From NCBI GenBank assembly GCA_009767595.1, contig VSDK01009522.1:228647-292646 (forward strand): 64,000 nt of DNA, in the 5' to 3' direction. The DNA is from Symbiodinium kawagutii (taxonomy: Eukaryota > Sar > Dinophyceae > Suessiales > Symbiodiniaceae). Shown piece after piece: positions 33,762-41,990 of the stretch (position 1 is the stretch's first letter; each line of letters begins with the position of its first letter). Made by a program: the position numbers and the translations under genes. The notes beneath the pieces are model-generated. The model did not search any database and was not told where the DNA came from. It saw only the letters and a program-made list of their open reading frames with translations.

Positions 33762-35747
33762 ATGGCAAAGCTCTCGGCGTTGGCGATCTCGGATGCTGTT
33801 GCTGCATTTGCTGCGGCTGGATTGGCTGACACCAGAGACTTTGATGCTCTGACTGAAACCCTTCTCCTGATTCGAAACCGTATCAGAGCTAGTCCGACAG
33901 CAGATGATCTCATGGGGCAACGGCTGGGTATTCAGCGATGTGTTCAGCCTTTGGTGCAGTGGTTGGATTCAGAGCCTGACATAGTAATCCTGGATGTGCA
34001 GCAGAAAGTTGACCTCCTTTGGAACCTCTACTTGGCCACTGTATCCCGCACTGCCTTAGCTGACGCATTCCCCCTTGTTTGTGGCAATGAAGAAACGTGG
34101 AATGATGCTATGACTGAACTGTTCATGGCTGGCCCTCCCATGGAACCGGTCAGCTCTCAGCCTGGCCACTTCAGGTTGGGACTTTCAACATGGATGCTTG
34201 GCCTGGGACTCCTGGGCTTTGGCGTAGACCACTACATGGCTTCGGGTCGATGGCGGTTCTATATCGTGGTGGTTAGCACTTTGCTGGTTGGACTTAGCTT
34301 CTTTCTCAGGTACCATGGTTACTACTGGTGGTGGTATAGGTCCTCTATGCCGATGACTTCGCATGCAGCGATTCCTTTGCGACCAAGACCCAATGTGCCA
34401 CCCAGAGTGCAAACCACACCTCAAGTGCAGCCACCACCATATGCTCCGCCTGTTCCAGGTAATGCCGCTGCTGAACTACGCAGCGCTGGTAGCATGGGAG
34501 TGAGCTCAGGAGTTCTGGCTGCTGGCACGCGAGTGCTGCTGAATGGTGCTGGCAACACAGCTGCTTGTGTGGGACTTCAGGGGACCATTGCAAGGACTGA
34601 ACATGGCTGCTATGATGTTGAGCTGGATTCTGGTTTGCGTAAAGCACGTGTGTCATTTGAGGGTCTCACTGTGGTTCCTCCTGGTTCAGACCTTCCAACT
34701 CCTGCGGTTCCCCCTTCGATGACACATACTCCTGGTAGTGGTAGTGTTTATGCTCCATATGCCAATGATAGCAACACAGAACTTGTGAAGACACAAGCTA
34801 CACGGATGCGCACAGCTCTGGAGAAAGCTTATGCATTGCAGAGCACTCAACCCGCATGGGGTGCTCTCTTCTGGCAAGCAGTGAAGAATGAAGCGGATCT
34901 CTATGGGATCCAAGGTCCTCTCCAAAAGATCTTGGCAGCACATGGATATGTAGGACCAGCCACGGTGGGCCCTCCCAGGTATGAGGAGCTGAAACGTCAG
35001 CTGGCTGAGGTGGAGACTCTGGGCACGGCTCCTCATGGCACTGGGGGCGCACTCCTTCAGACTGCTCAGAATGGGTCGATGGCAAGTGATCCAGAACACA
35101 TGGTGTGGCATCTTCGACTCCCTCCAGACTTGCAAAGAGCTGGCCCTGAGATTTATCGGAACATCCGTGCAGAGGGTGTTGCTTCAGTGCGTCAGTGGGT
35201 CAATGAACAACACGCTGGTTTGGAAGCTCGCAACACCACACAGTTCCAAGATCTTTTCACTGCAGCTACCATCATCGACTTTGAGCTAGCCAGTTGTCGT
35301 TCAGAGACGGAATTGATGAGCAGACTTGCAGTGTCAGACACTTTGGAGATTCAATTGAGGAAGTTGGGCTCCTTCATCTACTTCAGGCGTACCAAGGACA
35401 AGAACGGTGCATTGCGCATGCTGGGAGTGCGGGCACCCGGCACCAATGCTGACATAGCTCCTAAGTGGATGTTGGATGATGCAAACTTGTTTTCCAAAGC
35501 AGAGTATCAACGGTTGGAAAGAGGACAGAAGCTCAACAAGCTTGATCAAGGAGGCAGTCATGGTGGAGGCGGCAAGGGCGGCAGCAAAGGGAAACAAGGC
35601 GGTGGGCGCTCTGGGGGACGAGGTGCTGGCAAGCCATCCAAGAGAAGACAATGTGCAGTGGACAGCGGCTGGGAGTGCTTTGCCTTCAGTCGCAGAATTC
35701 ATCGAGGGCCAAGAGGTTTGGCCCCTCCTTCCACTTCCTTTGCCTGA
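33762..35747 (+). CDS. Retrotransposon ORF1, Gag-like protein with membrane segments
   Basis: 661 codons from an ATG (gaATGGc context) just inside A1. Regions seen: helical N-terminus (1-125); two adjacent hydrophobic stretches (about 141-155 and 166-182) followed by YYWWWYR; a proline-rich linker (205-232) with PPPY; an SH3/KOW-like block (AAGTRVLL to VRVSFEGLTVVPP-type, about 253-307); a second PPxY (PPRYEEL, 404-410); an alpha-helical region; and a G/K/R-rich tail (about 597-630: GGGGKGGSKG and GGGRSGGRGAG), suited to nucleic-acid binding. Position and tail argue for a nucleocapsid/Gag role; no CCHC knuckle is present. Hydrophobic segments are unusual for Gag. The last 272 nt overlap ORF2 in another frame. 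Confidence 0.75.
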   Translation: MAKLSALAISDAVAAFAAAGLADTRDFDALTETLLLIRNRIRASPTADDLMGQRLGIQRCVQPLVQWLDSEPDIVILDVQQKVDLLWNLYLATVSRTALADAFPLVCGNEETWNDAMTELFMAGPPMEPVSSQPGHFRLGLSTWMLGLGLLGFGVDHYMASGRWRFYIVVVSTLLVGLSFFLRYHGYYWWWYRSSMPMTSHAAIPLRPRPNVPPRVQTTPQVQPPPYAPPVPGNAAAELRSAGSMGVSSGVLAAGTRVLLNGAGNTAACVGLQGTIARTEHGCYDVELDSGLRKARVSFEGLTVVPPGSDLPTPAVPPSMTHTPGSGSVYAPYANDSNTELVKTQATRMRTALEKAYALQSTQPAWGALFWQAVKNEADLYGIQGPLQKILAAHGYVGPATVGPPRYEELKRQLAEVETLGTAPHGTGGALLQTAQNGSMASDPEHMVWHLRLPPDLQRAGPEIYRNIRAEGVASVRQWVNEQHAGLEARNTTQFQDLFTAATIIDFELASCRSETELMSRLAVSDTLEIQLRKLGSFIYFRRTKDKNGALRMLGVRAPGTNADIAPKWMLDDANLFSKAEYQRLERGQKLNKLDQGGSHGGGGKGGSKGKQGGGRSGGRGAGKPSKRRQCAVDSGWECFAFSRRIHRGPRGLAPPSTSFA

Positions 35748-38700
35748 GTTCGTTCACTGGAAGCGCAAAAAGAGCTGCAGACTGAGGATGCGTCAGAAAC
35801 GTCGGCTTCAGATCCAAAGAGCAGCTGCCAATGTGGTAAAGGTGATCAACTCCATGCATACTGGACATGCTATGTCCTCTCCGCTGACTTCGCCTGATCA
35901 GCAGTGCGGAAGCCGAATGAAGGTTACGCCAGCTAGGGCACTGGCTCTGAAGCATATCCTTGCCAAGGTGGCTTTGGAAGTCAGCGCACGCCGGAGTCTC
36001 GACTTGACAGGCGTCCGTGCTGTGGCATCCCTTTTGAAAGCTCCACTTGATGAATCTGGCTATGTCCGCCCCACTGGTGTTAGACAAGTGTCCATGCTTG
36101 CCTCCCGAATGGTTGAACCTGCTGACTCCCAATGTATCGACATGTTGAGTGCCCTTCCCCATGAAGATGCAATCTACTATGCAGAAGAGGAACACGTGGT
36201 CGAGAAGGCTGGTAAGAGTGCTGTATTGTTCAGAGAAATTGAGGAACACTATGGCTTCATTGGTGGTGAGCTTGCAGAATTTCTTGCTTACTTGCGGCGA
36301 CCTGATGTTCGTCACTTGTGGGAGTGGGATTTGATGGACAATGTTAAAGCAGTTGCAGGTGTGTCCACAGTCCTCAAGAAAAACGGTTATGATCAACGAA
36401 AGCTCATCATGCAGTGTGCTGCCAACTACATGTTTGGAGATCCAGCAGCTCGGGCCCATCTTGGTATGGGTGGGGGATTTTCTTTGGCTCGTTGCTTCTT
36501 GAAAGAGGATCAGATGGAAGTTGCGGCCTGTGATGAGGATTCAGCCTTCACCTATGTCAAGGTCCCTGCATGGATGGCTGCTTGGCAAGCTGCCCCACCA
36601 ATGCGTGCAGTTGATGCGTGGGATTTGCTTGATGACTCCCTCAAAGCAATGATCTCTTCTCCGGAGATAACCTATGTTGCACCTAAGTATCTGAGACTGG
36701 CTATGGGGGGAAGTCGCTCGGTGTATATCCTTATGCGTATCAATCTACATCATATTGGTAGCACACTCTTCAACTATGCTTCTCGTCTTCGTCTTTGTGG
36801 AAATGATCAGGACGTTGTCGATAAACAGCACGGTATGTACGGGGAGTCTGACATGGATGCTGGTGACTGTTGTCTTCATGAGATGGATGAGTTTGATGAC
36901 GATGGGTTGCTCATGATATCTGATGCTGAGTGGCCTTTGAGACAACAGCAACGCAGACAATCAGTGGGTGTGGGCTGTGGTTGGACCGTTGACGAGTGGT
37001 GTGATGCAGTCAGACGTTCAAAACATAGCAGTTCACGAATCTTTGTAGCAATACATATGTTTGGGGGAGAAAGACGCTCAGAAGATATACAGTTTTATTT
37101 GGAACAGATGTGTGCCTCTCAGGGACTTGAACTATTGATGCTGACAGTTGACCTGGCAGATGACCCAGGTTGGGACTTTGCCAGTCCTGTTCTTCTCCAC
37201 AAGCTGCTTGCGTTGGCTGAGGAGGGACTCATAGATCTTTGGCTGGGGGGTCCGCCTTGCTCCACAGTTGCCCGGTCTCGACATGTGCCTTTGCCAGGAG
37301 GACCCAGGCCTTTGAGATTCAGATGGGCACTTTGGGGTCGTCATGACCTGCGGCCCCATGAACGTGAACGTGTCCTGGAAGCAAACACCTTATGGCTTAC
37401 CTTCCTGGCAGTGGCTGAAGCAGTGGCAAGTAGAGGGGGTGGGTACCTGATGGAACACCCTGCTGATCCTGGCAAAGATCCTTTCCCCAGCATCTGGATT
37501 ACTGATGAGGTAATTGGAATGGAGCATCGAGTAGGTGGCCGTCGAGTTCACCTGCATCAGTGCCCTTTTGGTGGTACATGCCCGAAGCTTACCACTCTTT
37601 CAGGTAACCTGTTGAACATGGAACAGGTGGACGGTGTGAGGTGTCCTGGAGTCAGCGAATCACATCAGCATGGCATATCGATAGGTCGTGCACCGGATGG
37701 TTCCTTTTACACAAGACGACTTCAAACATACCCACCTGGATTATGCCGAGCTATGGCAGACATGCTGTTCCAAACCCTTCTCAAGATGGCGATCACTCAC
37801 ACAGGCCCTACAGGTTCACTCCTTCTCCCAGGTGAAACTGCAGCTCCCAGAATCACTTCGTGGTCAACGGGTGGTGCTTCGAGTGGGCCAGGAGTGACAT
37901 TGCTGAATGAAGCAACGGCTCGTGCTTACAGTGTTCGCCTGGATCGTAAACAGTCAGCGGCATATGTGCATGTGGATGATGCGGTCTTTGTAAGTGTTAG
38001 CAGTTCAAGCAAACTTCACAGCAACAGGCTACTGGACGAGACAGCTAAGGGACTGGGTTTGGTTGGCTTTCAGGTTTCCCAACAATTCCGAGCAGGAGAG
38101 CTGAGTAAAGTGGTTGGTTATGAGGTGGTTTGCAAACCTGCGGAGTTTCGTTTGCCGGTCAAGAAGATGGCACTTCTCCGTGAGGCATTGCTTCATCTGG
38201 TCAACCAGCCGAAGGTCTCCGTCGAGGTACTCAGATCATTGCTAGGAATGTGGATCTTTGGAAGCTTGCTGCGTAGAGAGCTCCTGAGCATCCCACATGC
38301 CATTTTCCGTTTCATTGAGAAGCATGCAGACACTATAACTCCTTGGTGGCCGGTTGCTCGCAATGAGGCCAGAGCTATGGCACACACTGTGTCCCTGATG
38401 TCAGTGCATGTGGGGGCACCTATCTTGCCCTGGCTGTTTGCAACTGACGCCATGGGTGCCAACGAAGTTGACTGGGGAGGTTATGGTATTGCTGTCACAC
38501 AACTTCAGGATTGCGAGATCGATGCATTGCTGAGGCAAGGAGAAGCTGTTGGACGAACAGTTCCCCGGGCAGATGGTGGAGGTGCCAAGTTCCCCTGCAA
38601 AACATTGCAACCCACGGTGCCATTTTCATTGCTGCCTGAAGCTTTCTTTGATCAAAGCCGTTGGAGTGCAGTGGAACGTGGCAGGTGGAAGTATGGTGAC

Positions 38701-38967
38701 CACATCACTCTGGGAGAATCAAGAACAGTCCTCAGATTGCTGCATCGGGTTGCATCATGGCCTGGTTTGCAGGGACATGTGGTCTTTTCTTTGCAGGACA
38801 ACATGCCCACAGCTTGCTCCATGGCCAAAGGTCGCAGCCCATCTTTTCCCTTGAACAGATTGCTACGAAAGAAGGCAGCGGTGTGCTTAGCAGCACGTCT
38901 CCGAGCTTTCTTGCCGTGGGTTGAGTCAGTCAAACAGCCTGCGGACGACCTTTCGAGATTGTTATGA
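35476..38967 (+). CDS. Retrotransposon ORF2: reverse transcriptase split by a methyltransferase-like domain, plus RNase H
   Basis: 1,163 codons open from ATG 35,476; protein-like sequence in this frame begins nearer 35,670. Order seen: fingers block (RKLIMQCAANYMFGDP, about 315-330); RT motif A (CDEDSAFTYVKVP, D353); motif B (LAMGGSRSVYILMRIN, M410-S415); then an insert with a Rossmann-like start (MFGGER, 528), an acidic strand (TVDLADDPGWD, D559), GGPPC (591-595) and MEHPAD (E660), as in C5-cytosine-type methyltransferase motifs I, IV and VI; then RT motif C (YVHVDDAVF, D834/D835); thumb/connection (SLLGMWIFGSLLRREL); and RNase H with D991 (ATDAMG), E1081 (LGES), D1108 (LQDN) and the terminal ADDLSRLL. 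It should make DNA from element RNA; what the inserted domain methylates, if anything, is unknown. Confidence 0.88.
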   Translation: MMQTCFPKQSINGWKEDRSSTSLIKEAVMVEAARAAAKGNKAVGALGDEVLASHPREDNVQWTAAGSALPSVAEFIEGQEVWPLLPLPLPEFVHWKRKKSCRLRMRQKRRLQIQRAAANVVKVINSMHTGHAMSSPLTSPDQQCGSRMKVTPARALALKHILAKVALEVSARRSLDLTGVRAVASLLKAPLDESGYVRPTGVRQVSMLASRMVEPADSQCIDMLSALPHEDAIYYAEEEHVVEKAGKSAVLFREIEEHYGFIGGELAEFLAYLRRPDVRHLWEWDLMDNVKAVAGVSTVLKKNGYDQRKLIMQCAANYMFGDPAARAHLGMGGGFSLARCFLKEDQMEVAACDEDSAFTYVKVPAWMAAWQAAPPMRAVDAWDLLDDSLKAMISSPEITYVAPKYLRLAMGGSRSVYILMRINLHHIGSTLFNYASRLRLCGNDQDVVDKQHGMYGESDMDAGDCCLHEMDEFDDDGLLMISDAEWPLRQQQRRQSVGVGCGWTVDEWCDAVRRSKHSSSRIFVAIHMFGGERRSEDIQFYLEQMCASQGLELLMLTVDLADDPGWDFASPVLLHKLLALAEEGLIDLWLGGPPCSTVARSRHVPLPGGPRPLRFRWALWGRHDLRPHERERVLEANTLWLTFLAVAEAVASRGGGYLMEHPADPGKDPFPSIWITDEVIGMEHRVGGRRVHLHQCPFGGTCPKLTTLSGNLLNMEQVDGVRCPGVSESHQHGISIGRAPDGSFYTRRLQTYPPGLCRAMADMLFQTLLKMAITHTGPTGSLLLPGETAAPRITSWSTGGASSGPGVTLLNEATARAYSVRLDRKQSAAYVHVDDAVFVSVSSSSKLHSNRLLDETAKGLGLVGFQVSQQFRAGELSKVVGYEVVCKPAEFRLPVKKMALLREALLHLVNQPKVSVEVLRSLLGMWIFGSLLRRELLSIPHAIFRFIEKHADTITPWWPVARNEARAMAHTVSLMSVHVGAPILPWLFATDAMGANEVDWGGYGIAVTQLQDCEIDALLRQGEAVGRTVPRADGGGAKFPCKTLQPTVPFSLLPEAFFDQSRWSAVERGRWKYGDHITLGESRTVLRLLHRVASWPGLQGHVVFSLQDNMPTACSMAKGRSPSFPLNRLLRKKAAVCLAARLRAFLPWVESVKQPADDLSRLL

Positions 38968-39857
38968 TGAGGCTTTCAGATGTGTGCAGCTGCGTGAGGC
39001 GGTTGCACCCAGACCTCAAGCAACGAGTGTCTTCGGATACGTTACTTAAATATCAAAAAGCATTCACTGCATTCGCTGATTTTTTACAGGCTCAGCTAGA
39101 CCTGGACTTGCTTTCTTCAGAGGACTTGGACAATTTGATGATGGACTATCGCACTGAGATGGAGCTGACAAAATCCCAACATGTTTTGCTGGTGGCTAGT
39201 GCTGAGTTTTTTCTTCCTCACATGAAAGGCCACTTGCAGCTTAGCCTGCGTGGAAGAGCCAGTGGTGAGCCTATTCGCCATACAGTCCCACTCACAGCTG
39301 AATGTGCTTTGCTTTTCTCATCCTGGCATTGTGCAGAAGGAAGACCTAAGATCGGAGCAGCTATGCTTGTGCAGCATGCCACTGGTCTTAGGCCCTCGGA
39401 ACTTCTTGCGCTGCACACTCATCATGTGCACTTGCCTTTGGACAACAGGCGGGCCATTACAGTCCGGTTGGGTGCCAACTATTCCACGAAGGTCAAGCGG
39501 GAGCAGTATGTGTTAGTACATCCTGATGGTCAACCATTAGCGTTTGGTTTGCTTTCCTGGTTGGTTACCTCCACTAAGCCTGGTGATCGTCTCTTTCCTT
39601 TTGGATATTCTACCTACAACAATGCCTTTAAGCAAGCTGAGCAGCACTATCAACTGCATTTGGGTACCACTGCACATTCTGGACGGTCAGGGTTTGCTAC
39701 TCACCTGGTGCTCAGTGGCGTTGACAGGAAGGAGGTTCAGGCTAGAGGTAGGTGGCTCTCGGAAAGTAGCTTCAATACTTACATTGACATAGCAGGAGCC
39801 TCCCACATTGCTGCACTGGTTGGCTCTCGAAGTTGGCCCAAACTGCGGAGTGGTTGA
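38964..39857 (+). CDS. Retrotransposon ORF3: tyrosine recombinase
   Basis: 297 codons; the ATG overlaps the ORF2 stop (TTATGATGA), a spacing typical of coupled stop-restart. The N-terminal half is a helical SAM-like core-binding region (HPDLKQRVSSDTLLKYQKAF). The C-terminal half has the full catalytic set: R143 (ATGLRPSELL), H238-xx-R241 (AHSGRSGFATHL), W264 (GRWLSESS) and nucleophile Y273 (FNTYID), with basic residues in the beta-hairpin (YSTKVKREQ). It would insert the circular cDNA by strand exchange, which explains the lack of LTRs and of a flanking target duplication. It ends in TGA at 39,855, in the same frame as ORF4. Confidence 0.92.
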   Translation: MMRLSDVCSCVRRLHPDLKQRVSSDTLLKYQKAFTAFADFLQAQLDLDLLSSEDLDNLMMDYRTEMELTKSQHVLLVASAEFFLPHMKGHLQLSLRGRASGEPIRHTVPLTAECALLFSSWHCAEGRPKIGAAMLVQHATGLRPSELLALHTHHVHLPLDNRRAITVRLGANYSTKVKREQYVLVHPDGQPLAFGLLSWLVTSTKPGDRLFPFGYSTYNNAFKQAEQHYQLHLGTTAHSGRSGFATHLVLSGVDRKEVQARGRWLSESSFNTYIDIAGASHIAALVGSRSWPKLRSG

Positions 39858-39899
39858 ATCATCACATTTGGCGATACTTTGGACTGCAAGGTCCTTCGC

Positions 39900-41276
39900 A
39901 TGGCCTCTCGGCGCACAGCCTCAGTGGGACTGGGGGACGAGCGCCCGGACTTCCGCCTCAAGATCTTCCGGGATATGGTACCAGAACCCCCAGAGCACTA
40001 CACCACTCATCAGCGTCGACAGTTTCGCAAAGAGGAATGGAACAAGTTGTTTTCCAGCCCAGTTCCCTCCGGACCGCAGCCAAAGGCAAAGGCAAAGGCC
40101 GGGGGACTCTTCGCTCCAGGCATGATGGGAACCGGTCGATTTTCGACTAGGCGAAGTTGCTGGCGATGCTGGTGTGGCTCTGCGGGCTGGGGCTCAATGT
40201 GCCTTGTGAGTGTGATGATTGCTAGTCTCTTGAGCGGTGCTGATGGTCCTCTTTACCAAGTTGCACGACTTTTGGGTGTCCTTGCCACTTTGGGTGAGGC
40301 CACGTCTACAGCAGCTGGGCAAGCTATCAATGTGACAGGTGTCATTGCCAATGCGGCTTCTGAAGTGATCACCAGTGCAACTTCCAATGGATTGAACACT
40401 GCTGAAAATGTTTGGCGAGGTGTTGATGTCAGCCAACTTGAAGCCGATCGTTGTGCAGGAATCCTCACTGTTGATGGCCCTGAGGCCTTGGGTCAGTGGT
40501 TGAACACCTCCGCTGCTCAAGTGGTGATTCCTTGCTTGACTCCTTCACTGCAAGAGCAGCTTCTTGCAGCTTCAACTTCGGTTACGTTGGTGCTGCCTTC
40601 GATTCAGTCAGCTGTTGAATCCTTGGATTTGCTTTCCGAGTTCAATGCTACCAAGGTTTGGGCTCATCTCAATGCCGATGGGCGTACCCAAGTTCACTAT
40701 GAGCTGGTGCACCTGCGCTTCAATGTGTACTGGGCCAACCCCTTGTGGACCAACTTGGACTTGGACCTCGCTTCGGAACGTGATCAAATTTTGCGCTTGT
40801 TGCGTCTTGCTGTGATCAGCCTGCCTTCTCCGACTCCCACCACTGGCATTCGTACACTGGATCTCGAAGTTCATGTCTCTTGGCCAGTGTTGGTGTCAAA
40901 AGTTAAGATGTTTTCAAGACAGCTGCTGCTGACTCTCTCTTCAGGGCTTGATGAAACCTTGCGGGGGGAGGGGACGGTCAGTTTGTCTTGGTTTGGATGG
41001 CCACTACTTTTCAGCTCCCTGTTTTGGACTTGGTGGTGGTTCCGTGGCAGTGGTGCTTCTGGTCATCCTTCCTCGGCACCTCTACTAGCAGTCCTTGATG
41101 GTAGTGGCGATGAAGCTGAACAGGGTCCTGTTTCAGAGTTTCCTACTGCACCGGATGTGGCAGAGTCTTTATCTGGCGAATCTTCATTCACCTTGCTGTC
41201 TGAAGTCAAATCGGATGATTCTACACATAGCCTTCTCTTTGAGTCTTCTGGAGGATTGCCTTCTAGAATGGATTGA
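39900..41276 (+). CDS. Retrotransposon ORF4: two-membrane-segment protein with N-glycosylation sequons
   Basis: 458 codons from ATG 39,900 (cgcATGGcc). The frame is already open from 39,858, directly after the ORF3 stop and in the same frame, so TGA readthrough would fuse it to the recombinase. Seen: basic, alanine/lysine-rich N-terminus (KAKAKAGG); cysteines and a hydrophobic segment at about 97-113 (SMCLVSVMIASLLSG); about 245 residues with three sequons (NVT 144, NTS 202, NAT 249), all between the two hydrophobic stretches; a second aromatic membrane segment at about 361-382 (WFGWPLLFSSLFWTWWWF); and an acidic tail with PTAP (415-418). The layout suggests a membrane protein with a luminal or external middle. 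No homology to a known envelope or other protein is recognised; an envelope-like or unrelated accessory role is speculation. Confidence 0.7.
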   Translation: MASRRTASVGLGDERPDFRLKIFRDMVPEPPEHYTTHQRRQFRKEEWNKLFSSPVPSGPQPKAKAKAGGLFAPGMMGTGRFSTRRSCWRCWCGSAGWGSMCLVSVMIASLLSGADGPLYQVARLLGVLATLGEATSTAAGQAINVTGVIANAASEVITSATSNGLNTAENVWRGVDVSQLEADRCAGILTVDGPEALGQWLNTSAAQVVIPCLTPSLQEQLLAASTSVTLVLPSIQSAVESLDLLSEFNATKVWAHLNADGRTQVHYELVHLRFNVYWANPLWTNLDLDLASERDQILRLLRLAVISLPSPTPTTGIRTLDLEVHVSWPVLVSKVKMFSRQLLLTLSSGLDETLRGEGTVSLSWFGWPLLFSSLFWTWWWFRGSGASGHPSSAPLLAVLDGSGDEAEQGPVSEFPTAPDVAESLSGESSFTLLSEVKSDDSTHSLLFESSGGLPSRMD

Positions 41277-41295
41277 GGAGTACACGAGTGGCAGT

Positions 41296-41507
41296 GGGAT
41301 GTTGGCATCACTCGGCATGCAGTCAGTGTGCACAGTTGTATCTTCGATGCATTTTTAGCTGACTGCATGAGTGATTGGCCTGGACAACAAACTTTGGAAG
41401 ACTCTCAGCTGAAGTGGAAAAAGCCTCGATCCTTTGCACGCACTCTGAGGGTGGCAAGCTTAGCGTTGAGGGTGGGAGTTGTGAAGTGCTGCGAACCTTT
41501 CCCAAAA
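41296..41507 (+). repeat. Split direct repeat B1
   Basis: 212 bp starting 19 bp after the ORF4 stop, from gggatgttggcatcactc to gaacctttcccaaaa. It ends exactly where A2 begins. One mismatch to B2 (tttgcaCgc against tttgcaTgc). Confidence 0.93.
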
Positions 41508-41613
41508 TGAGTGTTTCCGTGGAAGAAAGTTTTTGAGTGGAGAAGTGAATTGTAGTGAGTGCATGCAGGCCGTAAGATTGGTCAAACTGACCGTCTAGCC
41601 TTTTTCTCAGGGG
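41508..41613 (+). repeat. Split direct repeat A2
   Basis: 106-bp second copy of A1, fused to B1 on its left. A 51-bp GC-rich unique spacer (41,614-41,664) separates it from B2. Confidence 0.93.
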
Positions 41614-41664
41614 CCCGGCCCAATCCCGCCCGGCACAGTCCGGTGCATTCCTTTCGTCTGGCTG

Positions 41665-41876
41665 GGGATGTTGGCATCACTCGGCATGCAGTCAGTGTGC
41701 ACAGTTGTATCTTCGATGCATTTTTAGCTGACTGCATGAGTGATTGGCCTGGACAACAAACTTTGGAAGACTCTCAGCTGAAGTGGAAAAAGCCTCGATC
41801 CTTTGCATGCACTCTGAGGGTGGCAAGCTTAGCGTTGAGGGTGGGAGTTGTGAAGTGCTGCGAACCTTTCCCAAAA
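41665..41876 (+). repeat. Split direct repeat B2 (right end of element)
   Basis: 212-bp copy of B1. Its end (cccaaaa) followed by unrelated 'atattgttccc' defines the right element boundary. Confidence 0.92.
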
Positions 41877-41908
41877 ATATTGTTCCCTTGTTCACCACCA
41901 TTATTAAT

Positions 41909-41990
41909 CCCTAGCCTTCCAGTTACCATTGTAGTAGGTAACCAGCTGGTTTCTACCATTGTTGTTTGGGGTTGGCTACCGACTATAAAG
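41909..41990 (+). repeat. Dispersed 80-bp repeat, copy 1
   Basis: tagccttccagttaccattg, tagtaggtaaccagctggtt, tctaccattgttg…ggggttg. Matches 57,315-57,395 at high identity. It lies 33 bp beyond the retrotransposon end. Confidence 0.8.

Larger units (their letters stand above)
33610..41876 (+). mobile_element. Tyrosine-recombinase retrotransposon (PAT/Ngaro-like, DIRS order), complete
   Basis: An 8,267-bp element with split direct repeats in the order A1 - ORFs - B1 - A2 - B2. A1 (33,610-33,715) equals A2 (41,508-41,613) with one mismatch in 106. B1 (41,296-41,507) equals B2 (41,665-41,876) with one mismatch in 212. B1 abuts A2 exactly, as expected if B1A2 preserves the junction of a circular DNA intermediate. 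This is the arrangement known from PAT and Ngaro elements of the DIRS order. The interior carries a Gag-like ORF, an RT/methyltransferase-like/RNase H ORF, a tyrosine recombinase ORF and a membrane-protein ORF, all free of internal stops. No LTRs or integrase are present. The near-identical repeats suggest a recent insertion. Confidence 0.9.

Noticed and set aside
33587..35135. Minus-strand open frames opposite ORF1 of the retrotransposon
   Set aside because: Shadows of the + strand coding sequence, which has clear domain features.
37240..37800. A host cytosine methyltransferase gene inserted by chance
   Set aside because: The domain is in frame inside ORF2 with no flanking stops or splice sites, and RT motifs lie on both sides in the same frame.
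33610..41876. LTR retrotransposon or Crypton DNA transposon
   Set aside because: Direct repeats are split and not at both ends as LTRs. There is no integrase or protease. A recombinase occurs with RT and RNase H, which excludes a Crypton.
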